The notes beneath the pieces are model-generated. The model worked only from the letters and a program-made list of their open reading frames with translations. It was not told the DNA's origin and did not search any database. From NCBI GenBank assembly GCA_034521495.1, contig JAXHMK010000012.1, positions 1 to 64,000 of the forward strand: DNA of 64,000 nucleotides, in the 5' to 3' direction. Below are positions 54,307-62,953 of this stretch, in pieces. Made by a program: the position numbers and the translations under genes. Within the stretch, counting starts at the first letter, position 1. Every line of letters starts with the position of its first letter. The DNA is from Balneolaceae bacterium (GTDB lineage Bacteria > Bacteroidota > Rhodothermia > Balneolales > Balneolaceae).

Positions 54307-55026
54307 CTAAAGCCTGTCAATGACCCAGTTGGGTGTGAGTTTGATCAGCCACGCAACAAACCGCCATCGCCGGGTGATGTAGGAATACGATTTCTTCTTT
54401 TCGATATCGGTCAGCATCTGCCTTACCGCCTTGTCCGTTTCAGCCACCCAGAACATCCCCCTCTTGCCTTCCGTCATCTCGCTTTTCACAAAACCGGGTT
54501 TAACATCTGTAATGGTAATATCATATTCAGCATTATTACTTCGTTGGCGATACGCCTGCATATAAGTAGAAATAAACGCTTTTGAGGCACTGTAAGGAGC
54601 AGCTCTGGACGATCCAAATAATCCGGCAATGGAAGAAACCCCAACAATCTGTCCGTGTCCCTGTTTTTTGAAATACTGGAAAGCCTCGCCAAATAGCTGT
54701 ACAAATCCGCTTACATTCACATCAATAATTTCCTGCTCCATAGAGATAATGGATGAAGCCGGATAGTTGGAAATTCCCGCATTCAGTACAATGATATCCA
54801 TTCCGCCCATCTCCTCAATCAGGGAGAGAAGTTGAGAACTGGCTTTCATTTTTTCAACAACATCCATCTCGCGATGATGGAATTTTTCACCCAGTTCGTT
54901 CTTCATCTGTTCAAGCCTTTCCACTCTTCGCCCTGTGCCACCCACTTTGTAGCCTTTATCAATAGCATGCCGGACGAGGGATTCTCCAATCCCGGAGGTG
55001 GCGCCGATGATGATCATCTTCTTCAT
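54307..55026 (-). CDS. Short-chain dehydrogenase/reductase
   Basis: A 239-residue classical SDR. N-terminal I-I-G-A-T-S-G-I-G-E-S-L gives the T-G-x3-G-x-G cofactor motif with T replaced by the A-T-S variant. N-A-G-I-S follows strand four, and the catalytic S-S-I-A-G and Y-S-A-S-K are intact. R35/R36 after strand two suggest NADP preference, an inference. Substrate unknown. The gene is monocistronic. Confidence 0.92.
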   Translation of the reverse strand: MKKMIIIGATSGIGESLVRHAIDKGYKVGGTGRRVERLEQMKNELGEKFHHREMDVVEKMKASSQLLSLIEEMGGMDIIVLNAGISNYPASSIISMEQEIIDVNVSGFVQLFGEAFQYFKKQGHGQIVGVSSIAGLFGSSRAAPYSASKAFISTYMQAYRQRSNNAEYDITITDVKPGFVKSEMTEGKRGMFWVAETDKAVRQMLTDIEKKKSYSYITRRWRFVAWLIKLTPNWVIDRL

Positions 55027-55408
55027 ATTTGAATCAACTTTCTGATTGAATTCAATATTCCTGTATCTCTTATCATTTGAAACTCAGGAGAGTTCAGGAT
55101 CATGTAGTTTACTTTGAAACACTTTGTTCAACCGTTAAAACTAAAGTTATCCTGAAATCATTTTTGATCCATTGTAGCGAGTTAATTTGAAATACATTTG
55201 AATAGGTGAACATCTTTTTTGTCCCACTTCACAACTCATTCGTGAATCAGCAGTCTTTTGAATATACTGGTTAAATATTCAAATTTATATGAACAGCAAA
55301 GGAAATCCTATTCATAATTTTACTCTGATGGCTCTCTTATGCATGAGGATAAATATGTGATGGAAATAGGTTAGGTGTTCGATTACGCAATGGTAGCAAT
55401 TGAAATAA
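55027..55408. other. Intergenic region, no intact gene
   Basis: No convincing coding frame. It must contain the SDR promoter on the minus strand. Immediately after it a SusD C-terminal remnant begins, so this stretch may be what is left of a decayed gene upstream of it, but I could not read any SusD-like residues here in any frame. Confidence 0.3.
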
Positions 55409-55546
55409 AATGAGGCTATTAATAAGAAATTCAATAATTTAAATGCCGATCAAATTCAGGATATTCAAGACTTGTGGCCAATTTCTCTCTCTGCAATTGA
55501 GGCAAATAAAGAGACTACTCTTGAACAAAATCCAGGCTACAACTAA
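55409..55546 (+). pseudogene. SusD/RagB C-terminal remnant
   Basis: An open frame of 45 codons ends in L-W-P-I-S-L-S-A-I-E-A-N then L-E-Q-N-P-G-Y-N-stop. This matches the diagnostic C-terminus of SusD/RagB glycan-binding lipoproteins (P-I-P-x-x-E-I-x-x-N ... Q-N-P-G-Y). It is closed upstream by a TAA, and no further SusD sequence precedes it. The remnant lies directly before sulfatase genes, as a SusD gene would in a polysaccharide utilisation locus. The matching SusC gene is absent. Confidence 0.8.
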
Positions 55547-55577
55547 TATGCTGTACTTTCAGTCTTGACTAATTGCA

Positions 55578-55655
55578 GACCTGACAGATTTGATGAGCTA
55601 TTACAAACCATTCATATTTCAATATACACCATTTTGGTCTGAAATCTGGCAGGTC
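55578..55655. repeat. Inverted repeat with CTGACAG/CTGGCAG core
   Basis: GACCTGACAGATTT (55578-55591) pairs with AAATCTGGCAGGTC (55642-55655) with one mismatch. Outside, GTCTTG (before) and CAAGAC (after) can extend the stem past an asymmetric bulge. The ACCTGACAG core also occurs in the multi-branched element at 2.4 kb. It sits between the SusD remnant and the first sulfatase gene. Confidence 0.65.
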
Positions 55656-55737
55656 CTTCAAGACATGTAAGCTTTATAATGGCTCTAAAATTTAATTTTT
55701 TGCCAAAAAATAAATTCAGTTATAGGCTCATATATTT

Positions 55738-57264
55738 ATGAAAAAATTATCAAACGCTCTTTTTGGAATAAAATGCGTTGCTGTGTTTTGTTTTTTTACA
55801 CTGTTTGTAATTGGGGCACAAGCACAAGATAATCGACCTAATATCATATTGTTTATGAGTGATGATGTGTCTGCCGGGGATTTCGGTTCATATGGTCATC
55901 CAACTATTCAGACACCCAATATTGACAATCTTGCTGCTAATGGACTGCGATTTGAAAACGCATATCTAACAACCAGTTCATGTAGTCCCTCCCGAACGAG
56001 TCTGATCACTGGCCGCTACCCGCATAACACGGGGGCACCGGAGTTGCATATGGTCAATTCTCCTTACTTAGAGAATCTGCCACAGTTTCCCCATCTTTTG
56101 CGTAAAGCGGGGTACTATTCTGCTCAAGCGGGAAAAGAACACTTCAATGGTGATGCAAGTAAAAGTTTTGAGGTAATGGGAGGTGGTGGTAATAGTGGAT
56201 CAGAAAATTGGGTATCGAGATTACAAGAGCGCCCCAAAGATAAACCGTTTTTTATGTGGTTTTCCTCTTATGATGCTCATAGAAATTGGGATCAACCATT
56301 GTCGGATGGCCCTCACGGAGTGGAAGATGTTCGTGTTCCGCCATATATGGTTGATGGCCCCATGACACGCAAAGATCTTGCTCACTATTATAATGAAATC
56401 CACCGGTTTGATAAAAACATTGGGTTGGTTTTGGATGAACTCAAGAGACAAGGTGTCTATGAAAATACGCTCATTATTGTGGTTTCTGATAACGGCCGCC
56501 CATTCCCGCGAAGCAAGTGGTGGCTGTACGATAGTGGGATTAAGACGCCGTTGGTGATGTACTGGCCAGATAAGATTGTTGAACCCGCCGTACCTAAGTC
56601 GTTAGTCAGTGTGATCGACTTACCTCCAACAATTCTGGAACTTGCTGGTGTTTCGGTACCGTCCTCCTTTCAGGGTGTCAGTTTAACGCCGTTCATAGAA
56701 GATCCTGATTCAAATGTTCGCGACTTCGTTTTCGCTGAACGTAACTGGCACGCGCAGCGCCATCATGAACGTATGGTACGTTACGGCAATTTTGTATATA
56801 TCCGCAATAATTTGCCAGAGCTTGTGGGGATGAATCTCGTGCATTATGCATTTGATAGAGCAGGTAGGTATAGAGACGGACAGATAGCTGCATATTCCGA
56901 ATTGGTAGATCATTGGCGGGCTGGTAAGGCTACCGATGCACAAAAGGATGTTGTAATGAAGCCCAGACCCGAGGAGATGCTTTTTGATGTATCAAAAGAC
57001 CCGCATCAACTAAACAATTTGGCGGAGAATATGAAATACGCTGACCAACTTGAATTCTTACGCAAAGCTTTAGATATGTGGACCGAGCAAACTGGTGATA
57101 CAGTACCAGAGTTCGATGATATGACACCTGATAGAGCAAATCGTCAGAATTGGGAGGAAGGGATTGGCAGTGGAAGACCGGAAGGTGGTGAAGTTCCCGG
57201 GCAGTCAACCGAAGCCTGGAATATCAATCATTCTGGCCCAATTCATATTCGGAATAAGAATTAA
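55738..57264 (+). CDS. Secreted sulfatase (type I, formylglycine)
   Basis: A 508-residue arylsulfatase-family enzyme with a signal peptide (ending G-A-Q-A-Q). The sulfatase signature C-S-P-S-R-T-S-L-I-T-G-R has the Cys (82) that an anaerobic or aerobic maturase converts to formylglycine. N-terminal metal ligands are in F-M-S-D-D. Also present are G-K-E-H, S-Y-D-A-H-R-N and V-V-S-D-N-G-R-P-F. It acts on sulfated glycans outside the cytoplasm. First intact gene of the putative glycan-use cluster. Confidence 0.93.
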   Translation: MKKLSNALFGIKCVAVFCFFTLFVIGAQAQDNRPNIILFMSDDVSAGDFGSYGHPTIQTPNIDNLAANGLRFENAYLTTSSCSPSRTSLITGRYPHNTGAPELHMVNSPYLENLPQFPHLLRKAGYYSAQAGKEHFNGDASKSFEVMGGGGNSGSENWVSRLQERPKDKPFFMWFSSYDAHRNWDQPLSDGPHGVEDVRVPPYMVDGPMTRKDLAHYYNEIHRFDKNIGLVLDELKRQGVYENTLIIVVSDNGRPFPRSKWWLYDSGIKTPLVMYWPDKIVEPAVPKSLVSVIDLPPTILELAGVSVPSSFQGVSLTPFIEDPDSNVRDFVFAERNWHAQRHHERMVRYGNFVYIRNNLPELVGMNLVHYAFDRAGRYRDGQIAAYSELVDHWRAGKATDAQKDVVMKPRPEEMLFDVSKDPHQLNNLAENMKYADQLEFLRKALDMWTEQTGDTVPEFDDMTPDRANRQNWEEGIGSGRPEGGEVPGQSTEAWNINHSGPIHIRNKN

Positions 57265-57285
57265 TTTTAGTTGCCTGCTGTGTCA

Positions 57286-57723
57286 ATGAGCAAAATTACT
57301 GTATTTATTTTAATATTGATTACAAACAGTTTAGCGCATGCGCAAACAGCAGGGAATTCACAACCGCCCAACATACTGGTCATACTTGGGTGTCAGCATT
57401 CCGGCTGGGCCATGAGCTGTGCCGAAGCTGATTACTTTGAAACACCTCATCTTGATCGACTTGCTAATGATGGCGTTCTATTTACCAACGCCTATACTAC
57501 ACATCCTGTATGTATGCCCGGCCGGGTTAGTATGATGACCGGACGTATGCCCAGTGAGGTAGGTATGAATTACAATGGAGCTATTGACACTGTAATGACT
57601 GCTCCTACTCTGGGTGAATTGATGAAAAATTCAGGATATGAGACTGCTTGGATTGGCAAGTCGCACCTGCCACCTTTGGCAAACCAAAGGTTAGAAACAT
57701 TTTTGACATTCGACCATATTTAA
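57286..57723 (+). pseudogene. Truncated sulfatase (N-terminal 145 residues)
   Basis: A second sulfatase start: signal peptide ending A-H-A-Q, P-N-I-L-V-I-L-G, and the active-site motif C-M-P-G-R-V-S-M-M-T-G-R with Cys76, then W-I-G-K-S-H-L-P. The frame then ends abruptly with a non-homologous tail (N-Q-R-L-E-T-F-L-T) about one third into the usual length. No C-terminal part follows before the next gene 17 bases later, so most of the gene has been deleted. The metal-binding pair D-D is replaced by G-C after the first strand. Confidence 0.85.
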
Positions 57724-57740
57724 AAAAATAAAACATAAAA

Positions 57741-59732
57741 ATGATATATAATAAACACCTGTTTTATTGCTGTTACTTATTCTTGACCGCAGTTTTAGTG
57801 ATAGCCTGTAGTCCATCACTAAATGCACAATCGTCCAAAATTGCCGAATTTTCCGTACATGCGGGAAAGTCTGAATATGTTAACACACCGGTTTCAGTAT
57901 CTCTTGAAGGTATTCCACTTTCGCTGCATAAAGGTGAGTTACAGCTATATGAAATATCCGAAGGTGAAGAGATACCCGTTGCTTCTCAATTAAAACCTGG
58001 TAGTACAGACAGGTTGTACTGGATTCTTGATGGAAAGACGAATCCCGGTGAAATAAGAAATTTTGAATTGAGAGTAGGAACAGCAGATCAGGTTGGAAGT
58101 GAAAACACGAAAAAAGTAGGTGTGAAAGACGATGGAAAAAGCCTGTTATTTTCAATTGGTGATAAAAAAATACTTAACTACAGATACGCTCCTATGGGTG
58201 TGCCCGATGGAGTCGATGAGATTTACAGCAGGGGAGGATATATCCATCCGATATGGTCGCCCGGCGGAGAGGTGTTAAGCCGTATTCAGCCGCCAGATCA
58301 CTATCATCATTATGGCATCTGGAATCCGTGGACCCGAACCGAATTTGAAGGAAGAGAAATTGATTTCTGGAATCTCGGAGACGGAGAGGGAACCGTACGG
58401 GCTAAACATGTTCCTGAACGAGTTGAAGGAGCAATTTATGGAGGATTTAAAGCCATCCATGACCATGTTGACTTTACAGCACCTTCGGGTGAGAAGATAG
58501 CTTTACACGAACAGTGGGAGGTGCTTGTCTGGAATGCTGATCCTGAGCAGAATATCTGGATCATCGATTTTATTTCTACACTGAATCCCGCAACCGAAGA
58601 ACCCTTTACAATTAAAGAATACAGATACCAGGGCTTTAGTTTGCGGGCCACTGAAAAATGGAACGACAACAACACTGAACTGCTCACCTCGCAGGGTTAC
58701 GATAAAAGTAACGCCAATGCCACCCGTGCACGCTGGATTGATGTGAATGGAATTTCTGAGGTTGAAGAGGGCCGCTCTGGAATTTTATTCATGACAAATC
58801 CCGGAAATTATAACTTTCCGGAACTGTTAAGGATTTGGCCGGAGGGTGCGAACGGAGGAGAAGAGAATGTTTATATCAATTTTAACCCGGCGCAGGACAG
58901 GGATTGGACTCTCAAACCCGGAAACTCCAATACTCTAAAATACCGAATGGTTGTTTACGATGGTACCATTGAGCCGGAGCAAGCAAACTTGTATTGGGAA
59001 AGTTATACAAATCCACCAAAAGTAGAAGTTCAATATTCCGGAGATTTGAATCAGAAAAAAGTACTGGTCTATACAAAAAACGGGGAAGGATATGTGCATG
59101 AAAATATTCCATACAGTGTGGAAGCAATCAAAAAACTTGGTGATCAATATGGATTTGAAGTAGATGCCTCAGATGACCCGAATCTCTTTACGGATGAGAA
59201 TTTGACACAGTACGATGCTCTGATTTTTTCCAACACAAACAATGAAGCATTTGATACGGATGTTCAACGGGAAGCACTTCAAACATATATACGCAATGGT
59301 GGAGGATTTATGGGAATTCATTCTGCCAGCGGCTCAGAACGCAATTGGTCTTGGTTTTCACAATTACTTGGAGGAAATTTTGAACGACATGCACCACGGC
59401 AGGATTTTACGGTTGAAGTGATTGATCCGGCTCATCCTTCTGTCTCTTTTTTGCCTGAACGATGGAATATTGAAGATGATGAATGTTATTATCTGAAAGA
59501 ACTCAACCCCGGTATGAAAGTAGTATTGGCTGCCGATCTGTCCACGGTTACGGATGAACAAAGAGGTAAATTTCCAGGAAAAAACTTTGGAGACCGTTTT
59601 CCGATTGCCTGGTACCAGCAGTTTGAAGGAGGCCGTCAATTCTATACTTCTTTGGGGCACCGGCCTGAACAATACTCAGATCCTGTGTTTCTCAAACACC
59701 TGTTAGGCGGTATCAAATGGGTGACGGATTAA
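57741..59732 (+). CDS. PmoA-like (DUF6807) and ThuA-like fusion protein
   Basis: A 663-residue exported protein, probably a lipoprotein (I-A-C, Cys23). Residues ~30-420 match the PmoA/DUF6807 family found next to glycan enzymes (I-H-P-I-W-S-P-G-G-E-V, D-H-Y-H-H-Y-G-I-W-N-P-W, D-F-W-N-L-G). Residues ~435-660 form a ThuA trehalose-utilisation-like domain (V-L-V-Y-T-K, G-G-G-F-M-G-I-H-S-A-S, I-A-W-Y-Q-Q-F-E-G-G-R, Y-T-S-L-G-H). Both families are widespread in Bacteroidota/Planctomycetota carbohydrate loci but lack firm biochemistry. It is followed by two Gfo/Idh genes. Confidence 0.85.
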   Translation: MIYNKHLFYCCYLFLTAVLVIACSPSLNAQSSKIAEFSVHAGKSEYVNTPVSVSLEGIPLSLHKGELQLYEISEGEEIPVASQLKPGSTDRLYWILDGKTNPGEIRNFELRVGTADQVGSENTKKVGVKDDGKSLLFSIGDKKILNYRYAPMGVPDGVDEIYSRGGYIHPIWSPGGEVLSRIQPPDHYHHYGIWNPWTRTEFEGREIDFWNLGDGEGTVRAKHVPERVEGAIYGGFKAIHDHVDFTAPSGEKIALHEQWEVLVWNADPEQNIWIIDFISTLNPATEEPFTIKEYRYQGFSLRATEKWNDNNTELLTSQGYDKSNANATRARWIDVNGISEVEEGRSGILFMTNPGNYNFPELLRIWPEGANGGEENVYINFNPAQDRDWTLKPGNSNTLKYRMVVYDGTIEPEQANLYWESYTNPPKVEVQYSGDLNQKKVLVYTKNGEGYVHENIPYSVEAIKKLGDQYGFEVDASDDPNLFTDENLTQYDALIFSNTNNEAFDTDVQREALQTYIRNGGGFMGIHSASGSERNWSWFSQLLGGNFERHAPRQDFTVEVIDPAHPSVSFLPERWNIEDDECYYLKELNPGMKVVLAADLSTVTDEQRGKFPGKNFGDRFPIAWYQQFEGGRQFYTSLGHRPEQYSDPVFLKHLLGGIKWVTD

Positions 59733-59760
59733 TCCCGATTAAACGATTTAAAGCAGTGGT

Positions 59761-59850
59761 AGACTTCCGAAGTCTATCTGAGCAAGATTGGTTTTTTCTG
59801 TCTGTGTTATGGTTTCAATTTTAACTCCATCTGGAAGACTTCGGAAGTCT
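59761..59850. repeat. Perfect 15-bp inverted repeat, self-palindromic arms
   Basis: AGACTTCCGAAGTCT (59761-59775) and AGACTTCGGAAGTCT (59836-59850) are exact reverse complements separated by 60 bases. Each arm is itself a near-perfect palindrome (AGACTT/AAGTCT). It lies in the 170-base gap between the PmoA-ThuA and Gfo/Idh genes and may limit read-through or stabilise mRNA ends. Confidence 0.65.
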
Positions 59851-59901
59851 TCTGTGATCTTTAACCTGAATTTTGATAACAACTAAACTCCAAAACAGAT
59901 T

Positions 59902-61344
59902 ATGATGAATAAGAAAAACACATCCTTAAAAAAACAAGGCCTTACAAGACGTGAATATCTGAAAACCTCTCTCTTAGGTGCGGCAGGGATGTTTGTAGCG
60001 CCGGCAATTGTACCCTCTACAGTATTTGGAAAGAATGCACCGAGTAACAGGATCAATATCGGGCAAATTGGCTGCGGAAGAATTGCCAGGGGACATGACT
60101 TGCCCGAAACCATGAAACATGACAATGTTCGCCTGGTGGCTGTGAGTGATGTGGACACAAAGCGTATGAAAGAAGGAAAAGAATTTGTAGAACGCTGGTA
60201 CGCCGAAGAGAAGGGGTGGGAAAATGAAGTTGATGTTCAAATGTACCAGGACTACCGCGAAATGCTGGAGCAGTCGGATATCGATGCCGTTGTTATTAGT
60301 ACTCCTGATCACTGGCATGCCCGCCCTGCAATAGAAGCAGCACTTGCGGGAAAAGATATTTACTTACAAAAACCTGCCTCCCTTACAATTTCAGAAGGAC
60401 GGATCATGAGTGATATCATACACCGTACCGGAGTCGTTTTTCAAATTGGCAGCCAGCAACGCTCGGTCTCACCCTGGCCCCATTTCAAAAAAGCTTGCGA
60501 ATTAGTACGTAACGGGCGTATCGGAGAAATTCATACCATTAAAGTGGGTTTACCGGGTGATCCCGGTGGTGGAGATCCCACACCAATGCCAATTCCTGAA
60601 CATCTTGATTATGATATGTGGCTTGGATCGACTCCAATGGTACCTTATACACTTGATCGGGTTCATCCGCTGGAAGGATACTCTCGGCCCGGTTGGCTTC
60701 GATGTGAACAGTTTGGCGCTGGAATGATTACAGGCTGGGGTGCACATCACATAGATACTGCTCACTGGGGTATGGGAACCGAATATACAGGACCCATTGA
60801 AGTAGAAGCTGAAGCCAAGTTTCCGACGGACGATCCAAATTATGATGGGCTTTGGACGGTACATGGAGAATTTAATGTTACAGCCAAATATGCGAATGGT
60901 GTAACCATGTTAGTAAGCGGTGAATATCCCAATGGAATACGCTTTGAAGGTGATGAAGGATGGATTTTCGTAACACGGGGAAGTGGTGTAACAGCCAGTG
61001 ATCCGGATGTGGACAGGGCAGACTTGCCGTTGCAGGCGAGTGATCAGGCAATTCTGGATTCCGAAATTGGCCCAAATGAAATTCACCTCTATGAGAGCAG
61101 TGAACAGCATTCGAACTGGATAGAATGCATCAGAACCAGGCAACAGACTGTAGCTCCTGTTGAAGTGGCTCACCGTTCATGTACGGCCTGTTTGATTTCC
61201 CATATCGCCATGAAACTTCCCAGAAAGCTTTATTGGGATCCGGTCAACGAACGCTTTAAAAATGACGATGAAGCCAATTCCATGCTTTCCCGGCCGGAAA
61301 GATATCCCTATTCAATTGCGCAGATCCCGGCATTAAGAGGTTAG
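59902..61344 (+). CDS. Gfo/Idh/MocA oxidoreductase with Tat signal
   Basis: A 480-residue NAD(P)-dependent sugar dehydrogenase-type protein exported by Tat: T-R-R-E-Y-L-K-T-S then a weakly hydrophobic segment ending A-I-V-P-S. The Rossmann motif is I-G-Q-I-G-C-G-R-I-A, with S-D-V-D after strand two. The conserved catalytic-region signature is Y-L-Q-K-P-A-S-L in place of the usual E-K-P. A C-terminal D-H-W-H-A, G-A-H-H-I-D-T-A-H-W and H-R-S-C-T-A complete the fold. Periplasmic Gfo/Idh enzymes in such loci often act on unusual sugars; the substrate is unknown. Confidence 0.9.
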   Translation: MMNKKNTSLKKQGLTRREYLKTSLLGAAGMFVAPAIVPSTVFGKNAPSNRINIGQIGCGRIARGHDLPETMKHDNVRLVAVSDVDTKRMKEGKEFVERWYAEEKGWENEVDVQMYQDYREMLEQSDIDAVVISTPDHWHARPAIEAALAGKDIYLQKPASLTISEGRIMSDIIHRTGVVFQIGSQQRSVSPWPHFKKACELVRNGRIGEIHTIKVGLPGDPGGGDPTPMPIPEHLDYDMWLGSTPMVPYTLDRVHPLEGYSRPGWLRCEQFGAGMITGWGAHHIDTAHWGMGTEYTGPIEVEAEAKFPTDDPNYDGLWTVHGEFNVTAKYANGVTMLVSGEYPNGIRFEGDEGWIFVTRGSGVTASDPDVDRADLPLQASDQAILDSEIGPNEIHLYESSEQHSNWIECIRTRQQTVAPVEVAHRSCTACLISHIAMKLPRKLYWDPVNERFKNDDEANSMLSRPERYPYSIAQIPALRG

Positions 61345-61363
61345 TAAGTGATTGGGAGCGTAG

Positions 61364-61406
61364 ATCGGCTCGCGCCATGGGCATCCCTTTTCGGGGCCGA
61401 GCCGAT
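61364..61406 (+). terminator. Hairpin after the Gfo/Idh gene
   Basis: ATCGGCTCG (61364-61372) pairs perfectly with CGAGCCGAT (61398-61406) across a 25-base loop, starting 20 bases after the stop codon. It shares the GGCTCG/CGAGCC stem with the trxB terminator, though with a long loop, so it is probably a member of the same repeat family. Modest T-content follows. Confidence 0.5.
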
Positions 61407-61508
61407 TATATTCCATGCTGACAAATCAAGTGCTAAAAAATTCCGGTTTAGCTTAGTCAAATAAGTTTAGGTTTAGATATTAAACGAAATCCATTCAAAG
61501 CTTTATTT

Positions 61509-62900
61509 ATGAAAATTCAATATTTGATAATGATTCCTCTTTTTTTTGTTGCCCTCTCTTGTAATCAGGAAGTTCCGGATACGGAGTTTACAGGAGCCGA
61601 CGGCGAGGTGCGGCTCATGACACTCAATCCCGGCCATTTTCATGCAGGCCTGGTTCAAATGAATAACTATCCGCAGGTTGATTCTGTTGTACATGTCTAT
61701 GCACCCGAAGGCAAGGAGCTCGAAGCTCATTTGGCCATGATCGAACGATTCAATTCAAGAGACGAGAATCCCACGAACTGGAATCAGCAGGTTTATACCG
61801 GTGAGGATTATCTGGAAAAAATGATTGAGGAAAAACCTGGCAACGTTATGGTTGTAGCGGGAAATAATGCCCGTAAAATTGAGTATATCGACAGGGCAGT
61901 TAAGAATGGAATAAATGTTCTGGCTGATAAGCCGATGATTATCAAACCAAATCAATTTTCAACGCTTAAAACCGCTTTGGAAACTGCTGATGAAAATGGA
62001 GTTGTTGTAAATGATATAATGACCGAACGCCATGAGATTACTACCATTTTACAAAAAGAGCTCTCTCAAATGCCGGAACTGTTTGGTGAACTCATACAGG
62101 GAAGCCCGGAAGATCCCGGCATTGTAAAAGAGAGTGTTCATTTCTTCTATAAAACCGTAGCAGGAGAAACACTGGTAAGGCCGGCATGGTTCTTTGATGT
62201 TGATCAGCAGGGAGAGGCCATTGTGGATGTATCCACTCATCTTGTTGATATGATTCTGTGGCAGTTATTTCCCAACGAGCCTATTGATTATCAAAAATCT
62301 GAAGATGGAGTTGAAGTGCTAAATGCAAGAGCATGGGACACTGAGCTGACCCGTTCTCAGTTTGAACGGATCACCAAAGAGGAAAACTTTCCGGATTATC
62401 TGATGACGGATGTAAGTGAGGATTCAATTTTGAATGTAACTGCCAACGGCGAGTTTATTTTTAAAGTACGCGATGTATACGCAAAGGTCTCAGCCCAGTG
62501 GGGATTTACAAATCCTCAAGGGGGTGACACGCATTACTCGAATATGAGAGGGACAAATGCAAATTTGGTCATTCGGCAGGATCTGGAGCAGGATTTTACA
62601 GCCACTCTCTATGTTGAACCGAAAGGTGATACAGATTCCGGTGAGTTTGAAACAATATTGAACAATGCACTGAACAAATTAAGCGGCCGTTATCCCGGAC
62701 TTGCTGCCGAAGAAAGTGAATTTGGTTGGGAAATAATCGTTCCGGAACAACACACAGAAACTCATGAAGAACACTTTACCAGGGTTACAGAAAATTATTT
62801 GGATGCCCTTGTGGACGGCGGGCTCCCTGAGTGGGAGAGAATCAACCTGCTCACAAAGTATTATATAACGACACAAGCTTATGAATTGAGTCGTAAATAA
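61509..62900 (+). CDS. Gfo/Idh/MocA-type oxidoreductase lipoprotein
   Basis: A 463-residue lipoprotein (lipobox A-L-S-C, Cys18). After L-M-T-L-N-P-G-H-F-H-A-G-L-V the N-terminal Rossmann-like part includes V-V-A-G-N-N-A-R-K-I-E-Y and the Gfo/Idh signature-like V-L-A-D-K-P-M-I-I. The C-terminal half matches the putative oxidoreductase C-terminal domain found in related periplasmic proteins (V-D-V-S-T-H-L-V-D-M-I-L-W-Q). The usual N-terminal G-x-G-x-x-G is not evident, so cofactor binding is uncertain. It probably belongs with the preceding Gfo/Idh gene. Confidence 0.82.
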   Translation: MKIQYLIMIPLFFVALSCNQEVPDTEFTGADGEVRLMTLNPGHFHAGLVQMNNYPQVDSVVHVYAPEGKELEAHLAMIERFNSRDENPTNWNQQVYTGEDYLEKMIEEKPGNVMVVAGNNARKIEYIDRAVKNGINVLADKPMIIKPNQFSTLKTALETADENGVVVNDIMTERHEITTILQKELSQMPELFGELIQGSPEDPGIVKESVHFFYKTVAGETLVRPAWFFDVDQQGEAIVDVSTHLVDMILWQLFPNEPIDYQKSEDGVEVLNARAWDTELTRSQFERITKEENFPDYLMTDVSEDSILNVTANGEFIFKVRDVYAKVSAQWGFTNPQGGDTHYSNMRGTNANLVIRQDLEQDFTATLYVEPKGDTDSGEFETILNNALNKLSGRYPGLAAEESEFGWEIIVPEQHTETHEEHFTRVTENYLDALVDGGLPEWERINLLTKYYITTQAYELSRK

Positions 62901-62953
62901 GATGCAGTAAAAAATTCATTTTAAATATAATTCTTCAGATTTACGCAGGAATA

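Noticed and set aside
57271-57285. TTG start for the truncated sulfatase
   Set aside because: The ATG at 57286 gives a cleaner signal peptide; the extra residues lie outside it.
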